From positions 1 through 32,360 of the forward strand of contig JAKSOZ010000021.1 of NCBI GenBank assembly GCA_024405265.1: 32,360 nucleotides of DNA, read 5' to 3'. Each line of letters starts with the position of its first letter. Positions within the stretch are counted from its first letter, which is position 1. The DNA is from Kiritimatiellia bacterium (lineage in GTDB: Bacteria > Verrucomicrobiota > Kiritimatiellia > RFP12 > UBA1067). The notes below the pieces were generated by a model. It searched no databases. It was not told the DNA's origin and was given only the letters and a program-made list of their open reading frames with translations. Position numbers and translations under genes: made by a program. Shown in pieces: positions 7,454 to 15,874 of the stretch.

Positions 7454-8661
7454 AACTGCTCCTTCCATTCGACATAACGGACTTTGGAATCTTTTACGTA
7501 AGCGGTAGCCTCGACCGTCTTCGACATGCCGCCGGAAAAACCTGAAATACGAATCGTGAAGACGGAATCCTGCGAAGGACCGAATTCGAAATATTCGCTC
7601 GCCTCGCTGCCGATTTCCTCGTCCTCGACTCTTCGACACAAATCTTCCCAATCCTTAAATGGCCACTCTTCGAGCGTCTCATCGACGTCATAATCTTCGG
7701 GCATGCGCTTTTTCGCGTCAAGGATCGCCTGCGCAACGCTTTGAGCGTCGAGAAGCGCATCGTCTTCGTCCGCCGCTTTATAGACGCCGGGAACCGTCAT
7801 CAACGCCTCAAGCGAGCAATTATTGACGTTTAGCTTCGAGCCGCCCTCTGTACCGAAAAAGGACGATATCCCCTTGACCGTAAGGCGATCTTCTTTATCC
7901 GCCCAAGGATTGATCACTCCGCCGACGAGCACCTCGGGGAATTCGTAAAACCCGCGAATCTTCCCGAGCTCCTTCACGTCCGGGATCTTGTTGTTGCGAG
8001 GACGACGTTTATATTCGTCTTCGATCTTCTTATCGGTCTCTTCTTCCTTATACCACTCGCTCTCGGCTCCGCACTCCTCGCCTTCGATCGCCGTAACGGT
8101 ATCGTCTTTATCGCGCCAATCGTTCCACGAAGCGATCAGACGATTCCAGAGCTTGATCGTACCCTCGTCTTCGGTCGCGAGTTCCTCGGGGATATCGCAA
8201 ATACGGAAGATCATCCACCAACGTTCCTGATAGCGACTGTCACCACCATCGCTCGAAAGATTGTTGATATTGATCGCGCTCGTCTTTCCACTGTTGACGC
8301 TCGATATCTCGACCGTCACCACGCCGGAATCGGGAGCTTCCTCGTCGATTAAGATCGGGGCGGTTTTAACATGACCTTCGGCTTTCAACCGCTGCTTTTC
8401 GCGAAACCAACGATCCTCATCGAAAAGCTGCTTTTCGTCCTGATCTTTCGACCATTCGGGAACGCTCTCATAAGAAGACAGAAGCATCTCCGCGATAACT
8501 TGACCGGAATCGATAAGCCTATTCACGCGCGAACGCTCGCGAATATAAACGTTAACACCGGCTTGAAGCCGAGCTTCGAGCGCGAACGAAACGACGACGA
8601 TCGAAAGAATCGCGATTATCCAAATCGCCATCACGAGCGCACTTGCCCTACGCGCTTTCAT
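7450..8661 (-). CDS. gspK: Type II secretion minor pseudopilin GspK
   Basis: GspK caps the tip of the type II secretion pseudopilus in a GspI-GspJ-GspK complex in the periplasm. The 403-residue product starts with a basic leader and a hydrophobic helix (MKARRASALVMAIWIIAIL) typical of GspK. It lacks the Glu5 present in the other pseudopilins, as GspK normally does. A long soluble domain follows, with a highly acidic, Glu/Asp-rich middle (about residues 140-215) and a segment rich in LNVNNCSLEALMTVPGV, which matches the helix-rich insert of the family. It is coupled to gspJ by an ATGA overlap and to nadA by another. Family assignment rests on the leader, length and position at the end of gspG-H-I-J. 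Confidence 0.87.
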   Translation of the reverse strand: MKARRASALVMAIWIIAILSIVVVSFALEARLQAGVNVYIRERSRVNRLIDSGQVIAEMLLSSYESVPEWSKDQDEKQLFDEDRWFREKQRLKAEGHVKTAPILIDEEAPDSGVVTVEISSVNSGKTSAININNLSSDGGDSRYQERWWMIFRICDIPEELATEDEGTIKLWNRLIASWNDWRDKDDTVTAIEGEECGAESEWYKEEETDKKIEDEYKRRPRNNKIPDVKELGKIRGFYEFPEVLVGGVINPWADKEDRLTVKGISSFFGTEGGSKLNVNNCSLEALMTVPGVYKAADEDDALLDAQSVAQAILDAKKRMPEDYDVDETLEEWPFKDWEDLCRRVEDEEIGSEASEYFEFGPSQDSVFTIRISGFSGGMSKTVEATAYVKDSKVRYVEWKEQL

Positions 8662-9449
8662 CGTCTTACGCCTCCCTTCTTCACTTCGGTCTGACGACCT
8701 GCGGGAGTATCGGATCCGTCAAGCGACTGCTCGTGAATCGGGATCGTCACGATTCGCATCACCGAAGCATCCGTCTTCTCGGTTTTCATCTTGAAGGTAA
8801 GCTCGACCTTATATGGCAGCGAGTTCGAGGCTGTGTAATCGTCTTCAAAAAGCTTATCGTCTTTCTCTCCTTTTCGCGAGGTCTCGTCCGATTTCGTCGC
8901 CATCACGCGGCAGTTGAAACCAACGATTCCGTCGGCGATCAAAACGGGTTCGTAAAGCTCGGGGTTTTCAAAAGAATAATCGGTCTCATCGTTATCATCA
9001 TTCGGACGAAGAGCGCTATCGGAACAAAGTCGCGCGTAAAGACCGGTAACTTCGATAGTATCGCGATAATCGTTATTGCCTTCTTCGAGCACCATAACTT
9101 GAACGCGATGAACGCTATCGGCAATCGAAGAAGCACTGCCGACGATCGCCGAGCCCTTCTTCGACCACGTTATGCGATCGCTATTGCGTTCGTTCTCTCC
9201 TTCGCCGCGATTCTCGAGAATAAAGCCGTATGCGTCTTCCTGAGCGCCGTTATGAGGATAGTAGGCGCTTCTCAAGGCGGAGATGATTTGTTCAAGCGCG
9301 AAATCGGTACGCTCGAGTTTGTCGATGTAATCGGTCGAGCGTTGCCAGCCCTCGGTTACAGCGCTGAAAGTCAAAAACGAGAGCGTCGTCAAAACGCCGA
9401 CCATAAGGACCGCGAGGAGCATTTCGATCATCGTGAAAGCCCGTCTCAT
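8658..9449 (-). CDS. gspJ: Type II secretion minor pseudopilin GspJ
   Basis: GspJ is a tip subunit of the pseudopilus, working with GspI and GspK. The chosen ATG at 9449-9447 gives 263 residues and a class III prepilin leader MRRA with cleavage before FTMIEMLLAVLMVG, Glu at position 5 of the mature protein. The -1 residue is Ala, not the usual Gly. A longer open frame upstream lies within gspI and is not prepilin-like. TGATG couples the start to the gspI stop. The soluble part is rich in charged residues, with a stretch NDDNDETDYS that may be a loop. Naming as J follows gene order and size; there is no catalytic motif to confirm it. Confidence 0.84.
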   Translation of the reverse strand: MRRAFTMIEMLLAVLMVGVLTTLSFLTFSAVTEGWQRSTDYIDKLERTDFALEQIISALRSAYYPHNGAQEDAYGFILENRGEGENERNSDRITWSKKGSAIVGSASSIADSVHRVQVMVLEEGNNDYRDTIEVTGLYARLCSDSALRPNDDNDETDYSFENPELYEPVLIADGIVGFNCRVMATKSDETSRKGEKDDKLFEDDYTASNSLPYKVELTFKMKTEKTDASVMRIVTIPIHEQSLDGSDTPAGRQTEVKKGGVRR

Positions 9450-9907
9450 CACTCCGCTTTCCTCCAAAGTCTCAGATAACTCTCCGTCTGACCGTTGCCG
9501 CGACGCCAGTCTCCCCACTTGACGGTATAACGAACGCGGTAGATATTCCCCAGTCGCTTGAGATCATCTTCGCCGATGTTCTCGTCCGGCGTCGAGCGTT
9601 CCCAATAGTACCCGTGAAGCCGCTCGCGGATTTCATGAGTAATCCTCGGGCCGTCGCGCCCCGCTACCGTCTCCCAAAGATCCTCGGCGGAAACTTCATG
9701 CACTTCGAGATCCTTGACTTCCTTCACCTCGCTTAAAGGATAAGCCATATCCCCTAAGTCCATGACTTCGTTCACGATCTCAAGTTCAGAAGAAGAGAGC
9801 ATCATCTTCTGACTCTGGCCGAGCGACACGAGAATCGCGGTAAGACCGAGCCCCAAGATGAGAGACGCGAGCAGAACTTCGAGAAGCGTGAAAGCTCGTC
9901 TCATCAT
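9449..9907 (-). CDS. gspI: Type II secretion minor pseudopilin GspI
   Basis: GspI nucleates the tip complex of the type II pseudopilus. The product is 152 residues with the prepilin leader MMRRA before FTLLEVLLASLILGLG, which has Glu5. The LGLGLTAI stretch in the helix is like other GspI proteins. Either of two adjacent ATG codons (9907 or 9904) could start it; both overlap the gspH stop (ATGATGA), so translation is coupled. The -1 residue is Ala. The soluble part contains YYWERSTPDE and a C-terminal beta-rich section ending in RLWRK, as in T2SSI domains. It lies between gspH and gspJ as usual. Confidence 0.85.
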   Translation of the reverse strand: MMRRAFTLLEVLLASLILGLGLTAILVSLGQSQKMMLSSSELEIVNEVMDLGDMAYPLSEVKEVKDLEVHEVSAEDLWETVAGRDGPRITHEIRERLHGYYWERSTPDENIGEDDLKRLGNIYRVRYTVKWGDWRRGNGQTESYLRLWRKAE

Positions 9908-10638
9908 TCGTCTTCTCCCTGCGAAATGACCTTGATCGCGCCGAAGCGATCGATCTTAAGCTTGAAACCGGTCGAGAAATCGGAGCCTTCGCGGTAGATA
10001 TAAACGGTATGGGCACTCGTCCTTCCATTAGCCTCCCATACGACTTCTTTCGTCTCCAAATCGACACTCGTCTCTTCCTTAGACTCCGATTCCTTCGTCT
10101 TCTCCTCTTCGTATTTCGAGCGGATATAGCCGATATTCGTACCCCACGCGGAAATACCGGACTTTTTCTGCGCGGCGGTTTTGGTCTCGAAGACTTCTTC
10201 GTCGGCCATCACTACCTTGATTAAGACTCCGCGCACGACATCGCTCGAAACATCGGAGAAAAGTACGTCTTCGACACTCTCGCCCTTTTCTCCTTCCGCG
10301 TTCTCGTCGTCTCCTTCATAAAGTTTCAGCTTTTCACCCGAGAGCGTTTCGACCTCCCCCTTGATCGCCGACGTCGATAGGAGCTTCGCGCCGACGACTT
10401 TGATCTGCGCGGCGTTTTCGTCGTCTACGCTGACGTTGGAATACTCGACGACTACCGACTGCTGACTGACGAGCGCGACCGAACGGGCATGGCGGATTTT
10501 CGCCAAGATATCGCGAGTAGCGCCTCTTAGACGCGACGCTTCCTGCCCGGAACGAACCGACACGACGCTCATCGTGACCATCGCCGCCATGATGCCGATG
10601 ATCACCAAAAGCTCGATCAGTGTGAAAGCCTTACGCAA
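9904..10638 (-). CDS. gspH: Type II secretion pseudopilin GspH, with acidic insert
   Basis: GspH links the tip complex to the GspG shaft of the pseudopilus. The prepilin leader is MRKA before FTLIELLVIIGIMAAM, with Glu5. At 244 residues it is clearly longer than the usual GspH of about 160-190. The extra length is mostly an acidic, Lys/Glu-rich section at about residues 95-170 (EGDDENAEGEKGESVED and further charged runs) and another Glu/Lys stretch near 180-200. The C-terminal part (SDFSTGFKLKIDRFGAIKV) looks like the end of a GspH fold. The gene starts one base after the gspG stop and overlaps gspI. The N-terminal class is certain, the H label less so. Confidence 0.8.
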   Translation of the reverse strand: MRKAFTLIELLVIIGIMAAMVTMSVVSVRSGQEASRLRGATRDILAKIRHARSVALVSQQSVVVEYSNVSVDDENAAQIKVVGAKLLSTSAIKGEVETLSGEKLKLYEGDDENAEGEKGESVEDVLFSDVSSDVVRGVLIKVVMADEEVFETKTAAQKKSGISAWGTNIGYIRSKYEEEKTKESESKEETSVDLETKEVVWEANGRTSAHTVYIYREGSDFSTGFKLKIDRFGAIKVISQGEDE

Positions 10639-11058
10639 TCACTTCCTATTGGTCTTATCGGAACGGATATCATCATCCGTTCCTTCTTCACCATCGGGGC
10701 CTTTCGAAAGGATGTAATAACGCTGGCCCGACTTCTTGAAAACGTATTCGTTATCCCACGGATCGATGAGCGCGCCTTCGCCGCCTTCAAGAATCGGAGG
10801 ATTGTCGTCCGAGCCTTCGACGAGGTCGTTCAAGGAAGAGGGAAGCTTTTTATGCTGAATATAATACGTCGTGACCGCTTCTTTAAGGCTGTCGACCGAG
10901 GCTTTCGCCGCCGTTTCATTTGCCTTCTTAAGATGTTCGGTAACGTTCTGAATCGCGATCGTACCTAAGATGCCGAGAATCGCCACGACGACGAGGAGTT
11001 CGACCAGCGTGAAGCCGCGCTTCACGGATTCAACGACGAGAGCAGTTTTCTTTTCCAT
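10639..11058 (-). CDS. gspG: Type II secretion major pseudopilin GspG
   Basis: GspG polymerises into the shaft of the periplasmic pseudopilus that drives type II secretion. The 139-residue product has a 15-residue leader ending in KRG, cleavage before Phe16, and the helix FTLVELLVVVAILGILGTIA with Glu5 of the mature protein. The soluble part contains the GspG landmarks: Pro-containing linker, WDNEYVF, YYILSKGPDGEEGTDDDI; the last run is the calcium-binding acidic loop. It is the first gene of the cluster and has its own strong promoter (11093-11122). The outer-membrane secretin and the motor genes (gspD, gspE, gspF) are not in this window. Confidence 0.95.
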   Translation of the reverse strand: MEKKTALVVESVKRGFTLVELLVVVAILGILGTIAIQNVTEHLKKANETAAKASVDSLKEAVTTYYIQHKKLPSSLNDLVEGSDDNPPILEGGEGALIDPWDNEYVFKKSGQRYYILSKGPDGEEGTDDDIRSDKTNRK

Positions 11059-11092
11059 ATTCTCCGATCCTTCTACTGAATTATTTGGAAAT

Positions 11093-11122
11093 ATTATATC
11101 AATTTTCGCCGAGTTCAGGCAA
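11093..11122 (-). promoter_or_regulatory. Promoter of the gspG operon
   Basis: TTGCCT (11122-11117) and a consensus TATAAT (11098-11093) are 18 bases apart, with TGA before the -10 (extended -10). The predicted start at about 11086 gives a short leader of about 28 nt before gspG. It lies in the 69-nt gap after bioA; no terminator hairpin is seen there, so some read-through from bioA is likely. Confidence 0.75.
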
Positions 11123-11127
11123 ACGCT

Positions 11128-12405
11128 TTATTCGTGGAAATCTCCCGATATCTCAGGTCCCGGAGGACAAGAAGCGAGCGCACGCATCGCTTCGGTAATG
11201 CGCGAAATGTCTTCGGTCGTGGAAACGAGCGGCGGCATCGTGTAAATGAAATTCGAGAACGGTCTGAGCCACACCCCATAGGAATCAATGATTCGATCGA
11301 TATCTTCGCGCGAGGGCAAACGACGAACCTTAACGATACCTACCGCGCCTTCGGCATGAACGTCCAAGACATTATCGAATTCACGGCAAGGCGAAACACC
11401 TTCGATAAGTTCCCCTTCGATACGCTTCACTTTAGACTCGTAATCGCTTTCCTCGAAGAGCTTCAATGACGCGACGCCCGCCGCGCAAGCGAGAGGATTC
11501 GCCATATAGGTAGGCCCGTGCATGAAAGCGGGAATCGAGCTATTCGAAATCGTATCGGCGATTTTCTCGGAAGCTATCGTCGCCGCGAGCGTTATGTGTC
11601 CGCCCGTAAGCGCCTTGCCGACGGTCATGATATCAGGCTTCACCTCGGCGCGAGAATGTGCCCACAAAGGACCCGTACGATAAAAGCCCGCCGCGATTTC
11701 ATCGAAGATCAATACGAGATTGTGCTTATCGCAGAATTCACGAAGTTGCTTCAAGAATTTCGGGCTGTAGAAGCGCATCGCGTTCGCAGCCTGGAAATAC
11801 GGCTCGCAAATAATGCCCGCGATTTCGCCGCGATGCTGCTGAAAAGCGACTTCGATCGAGCCCATATCGTCCGGCTCTCCGAAATAATGAGTCGGCAGTA
11901 TCTGACGGAATAAGGTATGCATTCCATCGGGATCGGAGAGCGCCATGCAAGTACAAGTGTCTCCATGATAGCCGCCCTTAAGCGCGATAAGCTTACCTTT
12001 CGCAGGATAGCCCCTCGCGTACTGATATTGAACGGCCATCTTCGCCGCGACTTCGACGGCGATCGACCCGGAATCGGCGAAAAACACCTTATTGAGTCCC
12101 TCGGGAGTCTTCTTCGTGAGCTCATAGGCGAGGTTGACCGCGCTTTCGTGAGTAAAGCCGCCGAACATAACATGCGAGAGCTTCTCGGACTGCTTCTTGA
12201 TCGCTTCGACGATTGCAGGATGATTGTGCCCGTGAGCGACGCACCACCAGCTGGCGACGCCGTCGATCAGCTCCGAGCCGTCTTTGAGCTTCAGGTTCAC
12301 CCCCGAAGCGCTTTCCACCAAACGCACCCGCGGCGAATTCTTAAGCGCCGCGTAAGGGTGCCAAATATGAGCTCGGTCAAATTCCAATAATTCAGGAGCG
12401 GTCAT
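11128..12405 (-). CDS. bioA: Adenosylmethionine-8-amino-7-oxononanoate aminotransferase
   Basis: BioA transfers the amino group of S-adenosylmethionine to KAPA, giving 7,8-diaminopelargonate in biotin synthesis; it uses pyridoxal phosphate. The product is 425 residues, the normal length. BioA-type landmarks are IWHPYAAL at about 14-21, DGVASWWCVAHGHNHP, SHVMFGGFTHE, GGYHGDTCTCMALSDP and FMHGPTYMANPLACAAG. The PLP region has IFDEIAAGFYRTG, and the Schiff-base lysine is in TVGKALTGG. FYRTG replaces the more usual FGRTG. The start overlaps tsaE by 4 nt (ATGA). No other biotin gene is in the window, so the rest of the pathway must be elsewhere. Confidence 0.94.
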   Translation of the reverse strand: MTAPELLEFDRAHIWHPYAALKNSPRVRLVESASGVNLKLKDGSELIDGVASWWCVAHGHNHPAIVEAIKKQSEKLSHVMFGGFTHESAVNLAYELTKKTPEGLNKVFFADSGSIAVEVAAKMAVQYQYARGYPAKGKLIALKGGYHGDTCTCMALSDPDGMHTLFRQILPTHYFGEPDDMGSIEVAFQQHRGEIAGIICEPYFQAANAMRFYSPKFLKQLREFCDKHNLVLIFDEIAAGFYRTGPLWAHSRAEVKPDIMTVGKALTGGHITLAATIASEKIADTISNSSIPAFMHGPTYMANPLACAAGVASLKLFEESDYESKVKRIEGELIEGVSPCREFDNVLDVHAEGAVGIVKVRRLPSREDIDRIIDSYGVWLRPFSNFIYTMPPLVSTTEDISRITEAMRALASCPPGPEISGDFHE

Positions 12406-12821
12406 AGAAATTCGATCCTTCGATGTTCTTCTCCTTCAAGATGGGTGAAGACGATATGTTTCGCGTTTCCAGGGATAAGCGAGCCGGCACGTTCAGGCCA
12501 CTCGACGATCAAAATCGCTCCCTCATCAAGATAATCTTCCCATCCGATCGTGAGCACGTCCGACTCAGACGAGAGTCGATAAAGATCCATGTGTACCAAG
12601 AGTACGTTTTTGCCGCGATGTTCCTGCACAAGGCAGAAGGTAGGCGAGGTGACGCGGCCGGAGACTTCTAGCGCACTCGCGAGGCCCTGAGTAAAGGTCG
12701 TTTTACCGGCACCGAGATCGCCCTCCAAACAAACGACATCTCCGGGTTTCAACTCTTTCGCCAGGTCTTCGGCTAACGCCCAAGTTCCTTCCAGCGAATG
12801 AACTTCATAAGAGCCCTTCAT
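12402..12821 (-). CDS. tsaE: tRNA threonylcarbamoyladenosine biosynthesis ATPase TsaE
   Basis: TsaE is the small ATPase of the complex (TsaB, TsaD, TsaE) that makes t6A at position 37 of ANN-decoding tRNAs. The 139-residue product has the P-loop GDLGAGKTTF at residues 34-43, followed by the family signature VTSPTFCLVQEH and HMDLYRLS. IVEWPERAGSLIP near residue 105 is also typical. Its start overlaps the end of the hydroxyacid dehydrogenase gene by 17 nt, and its end overlaps bioA. tsaB and tsaD are not present nearby. Confidence 0.95.
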   Translation of the reverse strand: MKGSYEVHSLEGTWALAEDLAKELKPGDVVCLEGDLGAGKTTFTQGLASALEVSGRVTSPTFCLVQEHRGKNVLLVHMDLYRLSSESDVLTIGWEDYLDEGAILIVEWPERAGSLIPGNAKHIVFTHLEGEEHRRIEFL

Positions 12822-13674
12822 CTTTAAGCTCCTTAAAACAGTCTTTTACATATGAAGGATAGAACGCGCTCGAGTGAGGCATTAAAACGAGGTTTTCGAG
12901 CTTTGGCGCCTCCAAGGCCGGTTCTACCTTCCTCACATCGAGATACGCTCCCGCAATACGCTTGCTTTTCAAAGCCTCGAAGAGCGCCTTTTCATCGATT
13001 GCATTGCCGCGTCCGATATTGACCAAAACCGCGCGGCGCGGCAATTTCTTCAAAAGCGCTGCGTTTACGATGTTGTCGGTACCGGTCGTCCCGGGCAAAG
13101 CCAAGATGAGCCAATCCGCCGTCTTGAGCGCCCTCGGAAGATCTTCGATATTCTTCCTCGAAAACCCTTCCACGCCTACGCCTAGACCTTTAAGCTTGGC
13201 GCCGATGGCGGCACCGATCTTACCATAGCCCAAGACAACCGCCTTCGTCCCGGAGAGCGAATAGCACTTATCGGAAAAGTCGACGCGAGGCCATACCTTT
13301 TCGGACTTGAGGAAAAAACCTCGGGCGAACGCGAGCATAAAGCCGACTACCGACTCGGCGATGATACCGCCGTGAAAACCGCCGAAGTGAATCTTCACTC
13401 CCTCGGGACCGACTTCCGGAATCAGCTCTCTACCGGCAGCCGGTGTCGCCAAAAGTTTAAGACGCGGCGCTTTTACGAACCACTCTTTCTTGAAATTCCA
13501 AACGATCGCGTGAGTCGCTTTAGGGAGCGCTCGCAAGAAAGCGCGCTCCGAGCGAACATGCTCGACGCTCGCCCCTTCAGGAAGGAGCGAGCGCAAGTAC
13601 TCGATGTCGGCCGAAGAGGAGCGAAAACTCTTTTCCGGCCAGTCGAGACGGACGAGATAATGATTATTCGTCAA
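12805..13674 (-). CDS. D-isomer-specific 2-hydroxyacid dehydrogenase family protein
   Basis: This NAD(P)-dependent oxidoreductase should interconvert a 2-oxoacid and a D-2-hydroxyacid; the substrate cannot be told from the sequence. The 289-residue product is somewhat short for the family (usually 310-330). The Rossmann dinucleotide motif is VVLGYGKIGAAIG at about residue 147. The arginine of the active site is in VNIGRGNAIDE, the acidic residue lies in the YLDVRKVEP segment, and the catalytic His is in LMPHSSAF. It overlaps acyl-CoA synthetase by 11 nt and tsaE by 17 nt. Phosphoglycerate dehydrogenase is unlikely because no ACT domain is present. Confidence 0.87.
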   Translation of the reverse strand: MTNNHYLVRLDWPEKSFRSSSADIEYLRSLLPEGASVEHVRSERAFLRALPKATHAIVWNFKKEWFVKAPRLKLLATPAAGRELIPEVGPEGVKIHFGGFHGGIIAESVVGFMLAFARGFFLKSEKVWPRVDFSDKCYSLSGTKAVVLGYGKIGAAIGAKLKGLGVGVEGFSRKNIEDLPRALKTADWLILALPGTTGTDNIVNAALLKKLPRRAVLVNIGRGNAIDEKALFEALKSKRIAGAYLDVRKVEPALEAPKLENLVLMPHSSAFYPSYVKDCFKELKDEGLL

Positions 13675-15328
13675 GTTTACCCTTATAAGTCACACGGCGA
13701 ACCTTACCGATCGAAGTACGCTCTAAAGGCTCCTTCCAAACGACGACCTTACGGATACGCTTATAGTCGGCGAGCTCCGCACATTGTTCCTGGACTCGCT
13801 TGATCGTAACCTTCTCGACTTCGTCCCATTCGGGCATCTTACCGCCGTTGTTTTCCTTGAACCAATCTTCGTTCGGGTAGACGATCGTTCCGACCTTTTC
13901 TCCGGGATCCTCGCCCTGAGTATAGCCGATAACGACGACGTCCTGAACGACAGGGTCCTTGGCGATGCAGATTTCGACTTCTTCCGGATAGATGTTCTTA
14001 CCTTCACGATTGACGATAAGCGCTTTCTTGCGGCCGCGAATCGTGATAAGGCCCTTTTCGTCCATCGAAGCGAGGTCGCCCGTCTTGAGCCATTCTCCGT
14101 CGAACGCTTCCTTGGTCTCGGCTTCCTTATGGAAGTAACCCTTCATGACGATCGGGCCCTTGACCTGAAGCTCGCCGACGCCCATGTCGTTCTTATCGGC
14201 AAGACGAACTTCGATCCCCGCGAGCGGAAGGCCGATAGTACCGATTTCCTCGACTTCGGGAGGCGTGATCGAAACTACCGGCGAGCATTCGGTAAGGCCG
14301 TAACCTTCGAGGAAGCGGATGTGCATCGCGTTGAACGACTCAAGAACGACGCGCGGGCAAGGCGCTCCGCCCGTGATGATGAAGCGAAGCTTTCCGCCGA
14401 GGCGAAGCTTGACCGCGTGCATCAAGGGACCTCTGAGGCCCATCTTGAGCATGAACTGAGCGAACTTCGACTTCTTGAGATTGTCCTGAATCTTGTCGTA
14501 GAGCTTTTCCGCGAGGAGCGGTACTGCCATGAGAACGGTCGGACGAAGATCGTGAATATCCTGACCGACCGTGCGCAGCGACTGCATGAAGTACATCTTC
14601 GCTCCGATTACAAGCGGGAGGACGAAGTTCGTCGCGAACGAAAACGCGTGGAACAGCGGGAGGACGATAAAGAGCGAGTCACGATTATCGACACGCGCGC
14701 CGAAGACTTTGAGCGCGAGAATCATATCCTGGATGAAGTTATCGTGCGTGAGCATCGCGCCCTTAGGCTTGCCGGTAGTACCCGAGGTGTAGATGATCGA
14801 CGTGACGTCGTCCTTCTCCGCCTTGTGATTATCGTACCACTCGCCGCCTCCCGCAATGCGAAGGTGCTTATATTCGATCACGTCGATACGACCGTCGAGC
14901 TTCTGTCCGTCGAAGATCTTACCGTCGGTAACGACGATCGCCTTCAAGTAAGGGAGTTCCTTCGCGATCTGAATGAACATCTTGAGGTGAGCCGTGTCGG
15001 TCGTGACGACCTGAACCTGAGCATCATTCAAGATATAGGCGACTTCATCATTATGAAGCTTCGGATCGATCGGCACGACCGAAACGCCCGTACCAGCAAC
15101 GGCAAGATAAGCCTCCATCCAAGTCGGCGAGTTCTGCAAGATGATCGCCGCGTTATCCTGACGGGGGACGAGATGGAAACGGCTACCGTAGCCTTCGGCG
15201 ATTTCGCGAACGCCCTGATAATATTCACCCCAGGTTTTCTTCGCCCAAGATTTTCCATCCCAGTACTTCATCGCGAGCGCTTTCGGAGTCGCCTTCGCCC
15301 ACTTCTCGAGATATGTACGCATTGTCAT
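13664..15328 (-). CDS. AMP-dependent acyl-CoA synthetase (long-chain fatty acid CoA ligase type)
   Basis: This enzyme activates a carboxylic acid, probably a fatty acid, to acyl-AMP and then acyl-CoA. The 554-residue protein has the adenylate-forming motifs in order: TSGTTGKPKGAML at about 181-193, the FITGGAPCP segment, GYGLTECSPVV, LKTGDLASMDEKGLI and the C-terminal hinge RKKALIVNREGKNIYPEEVE. GGAGG lies 8 nt before the ATG at 15328; a second in-frame ATG is two codons in. FadD-type long-chain substrates fit best by overall appearance, but medium-chain or aromatic acids cannot be excluded. No beta-oxidation genes are nearby. It follows a lipoprotein gene by 15 nt in the nadC-coaX operon. 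Confidence 0.9.
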   Translation of the reverse strand: MTMRTYLEKWAKATPKALAMKYWDGKSWAKKTWGEYYQGVREIAEGYGSRFHLVPRQDNAAIILQNSPTWMEAYLAVAGTGVSVVPIDPKLHNDEVAYILNDAQVQVVTTDTAHLKMFIQIAKELPYLKAIVVTDGKIFDGQKLDGRIDVIEYKHLRIAGGGEWYDNHKAEKDDVTSIIYTSGTTGKPKGAMLTHDNFIQDMILALKVFGARVDNRDSLFIVLPLFHAFSFATNFVLPLVIGAKMYFMQSLRTVGQDIHDLRPTVLMAVPLLAEKLYDKIQDNLKKSKFAQFMLKMGLRGPLMHAVKLRLGGKLRFIITGGAPCPRVVLESFNAMHIRFLEGYGLTECSPVVSITPPEVEEIGTIGLPLAGIEVRLADKNDMGVGELQVKGPIVMKGYFHKEAETKEAFDGEWLKTGDLASMDEKGLITIRGRKKALIVNREGKNIYPEEVEICIAKDPVVQDVVVIGYTQGEDPGEKVGTIVYPNEDWFKENNGGKMPEWDEVEKVTIKRVQEQCAELADYKRIRKVVVWKEPLERTSIGKVRRVTYKGKLDE

Positions 15329-15343
15329 TTAGTTATCCTCCTT

Positions 15344-15874
15344 TTATCGAGTTGGATTATCAAATTCTCGAATTACATCCAATAACTGTTCGGCCAAATC
15401 CGGATCGGCCTCGAACATATTGACATTATCGGAATACGTATTACTGCAAACATTGGCCTTGACCGCGATGAAGCGATCGAACGAGTCTTTCTTCGATTTC
15501 TTCCCGGTCTTCTCTTTATCGAGCAACCCGTGATTCACGAGATTCTGCAGAATATCGTTAACGCGCTTGTTATCGACGGTAACGCGGTACGTCGTCATCT
15601 TATCCCACGTGGCGCTGTTATAACCCTTGGCGAAGTCGTTCGAGACCTGATCGCTGATGCCCTTTTTGATTTCCGCGTACCCCGCGCCGCTCAAATACAC
15701 TCCTATTCGACGGATGGGATTGCGCGAGAGATTGTAATACTGAATATGAACCCAATTAAGCTGACTATCGCGAACCGTGATATACGGGTCGACCCAGAAC
15801 GGTCCGCAACCGCCCAAAAGAAGGAGTAAGGCGGAAACCGAAGCGTAAAACGCAGAACGGAGGAATTTTTTCAT
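15344..15874 (-). CDS. Lipoprotein of unknown function
   Basis: I do not recognise this protein. With the ATG at 15874-15872 it has 176 residues. The start overlaps the coaX stop (ATGA), and the frame upstream of it lies in coaX. MKKFLRSAFYASVSALLLLL followed by GGC is a lipoprotein signal peptide with lipobox LGGC, so the mature protein should be lipid-anchored. The mature part has aromatic segments (QLNWVHIQYYNLSRNPIRRIGVYLSG) and a helical, charged C-terminal half (VNDILQNLVNHGLL, DLAEQLLDVIREF). The segment VDNKRVNDILQNLVN suggests an oligomerising helix, but this is inference. Its neighbours, coaX and acyl-CoA synthetase, do not reveal a role. Confidence 0.78.
   Translation of the reverse strand: MKKFLRSAFYASVSALLLLLGGCGPFWVDPYITVRDSQLNWVHIQYYNLSRNPIRRIGVYLSGAGYAEIKKGISDQVSNDFAKGYNSATWDKMTTYRVTVDNKRVNDILQNLVNHGLLDKEKTGKKSKKDSFDRFIAVKANVCSNTYSDNVNMFEADPDLAEQLLDVIREFDNPTR

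Noticed and set aside
7453..7651. Longer nadA start inside gspK
   Set aside because: The extra N-terminal part is Arg-rich and unconserved, while ATG 7453 has GGAAGGAG upstream and an ATGA overlap with gspK.
13784..15385. 533-codon open frame on the plus strand opposite the acyl-CoA synthetase gene
   Set aside because: It mirrors the real gene. Rare use of TTA, CTA and TCA codons leaves the antisense frame open. The product has no motif and an Arg/Glu/Asp-rich, non-protein-like composition.
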